DNA of 23,495 nt from Euglena gracilis (Eukaryota; Euglenozoa; Euglenophyceae; Euglenales; Euglenaceae): assembly GCA_900893395.1 (NCBI GenBank), contig CAAHFI010909763.1:1-23495 (forward strand), written 5' to 3'. Below are positions 21,827 through 23,495 of this stretch, in pieces (within the stretch, counting starts at the first letter, position 1; each line of letters begins with the position of its first letter). Below the pieces are notes generated by a model. It worked only from the letters and a program-made list of their open reading frames with translations. It was not told the DNA's origin and ran no database searches. Both the position numbers and the translations under genes were made by a program.

Positions 21827-23495
21827 AAACTGGAAACCGATTGGGGGTTCCCATTGCAACCCCCGGTATAGGTATTCCGATGTGCCGGCCGGATTAGTGC
21901 CTACGGGTGTGAAAAACATGCGGATATCAAAAAACTAGCAATATCGACGTTTTTGGAGGGGTGGAAGACGACCCCAAATGTCAGTACAGCCTGGTTCCCA
22001 TACTTGGGCCCATGGGAAACCGTGATTTGGGCCTAAAACTGGAAACCGATTGGGGGTTCCCATTGCAACCCCGGTATAGGTATTCCGATGTGCCGGCCGG
22101 ATTAGTGCCTACGGGTGTGAAAACATGCGGATATCAAAAAACTAGCAAGGTATCGACGTTTTTGGAGGGGTGGAAGACGACCCCAAATGTCAGTACAGCC
22201 TGGTTCCCATACTTGGGCCCATGGGAAAGCGTGATTTGGGCCTAAAACTGGAAACCGATTGGGGGTTCCCATTGCAACCCCCGGTATAGGTATTCCGATG
22301 TGCCGGCCGGATTAGTGCCTACGGGTGTGAAAAACATGCGGATATCAAAAAACTAGCAAGGTATCGACGTTTTTGGAGGGGTGGAAGACGACCCCAAATG
22401 TCAGTACAGCCTGGTTCCCACACTTGGGCCCATGGAAACCGTGATTTGGGCCTAAAACTGGAAACCGATTGGGGGTTCCCATTGCAACCCCCGGTATAGG
22501 TATTCCGATGTGCCGGCCGGATTAGTGCCTACGGGTGTGAAAAACATGCGGATATCAAAAAACTAGCAAGGTATCGACGTTTTTGGAGGGGTGGAAGACG
22601 ACCCCAAATGTCAGTACAGCCTGGTTCCCATACTTGGGCCCATGGGAAACGTGATTTGGGCCTAAAACTGGAAACCGATTGGGGGTTCCCATTGCAACCC
22701 CGGTATAGGTATTCCGATGTGCCGGCCGGATTAGTGCCTACGGGTGTGAAAAACATGCGGATATCAAAAAACTAGCAAATATCGACGTTTTTGGAGGGGT
22801 GGAAGACGACCCCAAATGTCAGTACAGCCTGGTTCCCATACTTGGGCCCATGGGAAACCGTGATTTGGGCCTAAAACTGGAAACCGATTGGGGGTTCCCA
22901 TTGCAACCCCCGGTATAGGTATTCCGATGTGCCGGCCGGATTAGTGCCTACGGGTGTGAAAAACATGCGGATATCAAAAAAACTAGCAAGGTATCGACGT
23001 TTTTGGAGGGGTGGAAGACGACCCCAAATGTCAGTACAGCCTGGTTCCCATACTTGGGCCCATGGGAAACCGTGATTTGGGCCTAAAACTGGAAACCGAT
23101 TGGGGGTTCCCATTGCAACCCCGGTATAGGTATTCCGATGTGCCGGCCGGATTAGTGCCTACGGGTGTGAAAAACATGCGGATATCAAAAAACTAGCAAG
23201 TATCGACGTTTTGGAGGGGTGGAAGACGACCCCAAATGTCAGTACAGCCTGGTTCCCATACTTGGGCCCGGGGAAACCGTGATTTGGGCCTAAAACTGGA
23301 AACCGATTGGGGGTTCCCATTGCAACCCCCGGTATAGGTATTCCGATGTGCCGGCCGGATTAGTGCCTACGGGTGTGAAAAACATGCGGATATCAAAAAC
23401 TAGCAAATATCGACGTTTTTGGAGGGGTGGAAGACGACCCCAAATGTCAGTACAGCCTGGTTCCCACTTGGGCCCATAGGGAAAGCGTGATTTGG
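21827..23495 (+). repeat. Satellite zone IV (M105-M112): irregular copies at right edge
   Basis: The last eight units return to mainly ATACTTGGG and full-length tails but carry more unusual indels than any other stretch. These include AATATCG (M105), AAATATCG (M109, M112), A4 before CATGC (M106), seven A before CTAGC (M110), five A (M112), and C4 runs in M106, M109 and M111. M111 combines five minority states. The increase could mark approach to an array edge, where homogenisation is weaker, but the window ends before any flank is visible. Confidence 0.65.
23293..23495 (+). repeat. Partial terminal monomer (M112)
   Basis: The last unit is cut by the window edge after GTGATTTGG, so the array continues beyond it. 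The copy is unusual: five A before CTAGC, AAATATCG, the shortened CCCACTTGGG and a unique GCCCATAGGGAAAGCG tail. Confidence 0.9.

Larger units (their letters stand above)
1..23495 (+). repeat. Tandem satellite DNA array, 211-bp consensus monomer, about 112 copies
   Basis: The whole window is one head-to-tail repeat. Starting each unit at AAACTGG, I count 111 complete monomers and one partial one. Starts include 1, 210, 418, 627, 836 and 1047, continuing to 23086 and 23293. Lengths run from 207 to 212 bp, and each deviation from 211 is accounted for by small indels I could locate. All units have the same orientation, and no unrelated sequence interrupts them. The consensus is about 52% GC. About 22 copies match it exactly, and most others differ by one to three small changes. 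Array size, homogeneity and unit length are typical of eukaryotic heterochromatic satellites. That location is an inference, as is any centromere role. I do not recognise the family name. Confidence 0.98.

Noticed and set aside
21961-22245. The longest open frame, 94 codons
   Set aside because: It arises because M106 has an A4 instead of A5 run and so skips the usual stop. It repeats the same translated sequence from two neighbouring monomers and is a product of the repeat, not a gene.
1-23495. CRISPR array
   Set aside because: The whole 211-bp unit repeats. There are no short direct repeats separated by unique spacers, no leader and no cas genes.
1-23495. Transposon, integron, phage or bacterial defence locus
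   Set aside because: No terminal inverted repeats, target duplications, integrase, transposase or any other coding sequence interrupts the array at any point.

Overview
The window is one uninterrupted head-to-tail satellite DNA array. The consensus monomer is 211 bp. Walking the array copy by copy, using the recurring AAACTGG as an arbitrary phase mark, I place 111 complete monomers (207-212 bp, mean about 209.8 bp) plus a 203-bp partial one at the right edge. All copies are on the same strand, and there is no flanking unique DNA, inserted transposon, gene or spacer. I find no protein-coding gene; the short ORFs are read-throughs of the repeat. A homogeneous array of this size with a roughly nucleosome-scale unit suggests eukaryotic constitutive heterochromatin (centromeric, pericentromeric, subtelomeric or sex-chromosome). 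The species cannot be named from the sequence.

The array has internal structure. Zone I (1-11761, monomers M1-M56) mixes four tail variants of the GCCCATGGGAAACCG segment and nearly always has ATACTTGGG upstream of it. Zone II (11762-15759, M57-M75) has the full-length tail almost fixed, many AAGATATCG or AAGTATCG copies instead of AAGGTATCG, and local 2- and 4-monomer patterns. Zone III (15760-21826, M76-M104) lacks the full-length tail entirely and is rich in ACACTTGGG. Zone IV (21827-23495, M105-M112) is more irregular, with many small indels. About 22 copies, all in the first 14.1 kb, are identical to the consensus.

Each monomer carries several short dyads: a 7-bp-stem GGGGGTT/AACCCCC hairpin, CCGGCCGG, GGGGT/ACCCC, and an imperfect GGTTCCCAT/ATGGGAAACC inverted repeat. 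Variation is concentrated at a few points, chiefly the last inverted repeat and the AAGGTATCG site. CpG content is near expectation, with almost no CpG-decay variants.

The most interesting observation is a possible origin. The segment from GCCTACGG to ATGGGAAACCG (monomer offsets 73-198) contains, in order, blocks resembling the 5' end, the A-box region and the C-box region of animal 5S rRNA genes. This suggests a 5S-rDNA-derived satellite, comparable in concept to the PcP190 satellite of frogs. It is a by-eye gapped alignment and needs a proper search.
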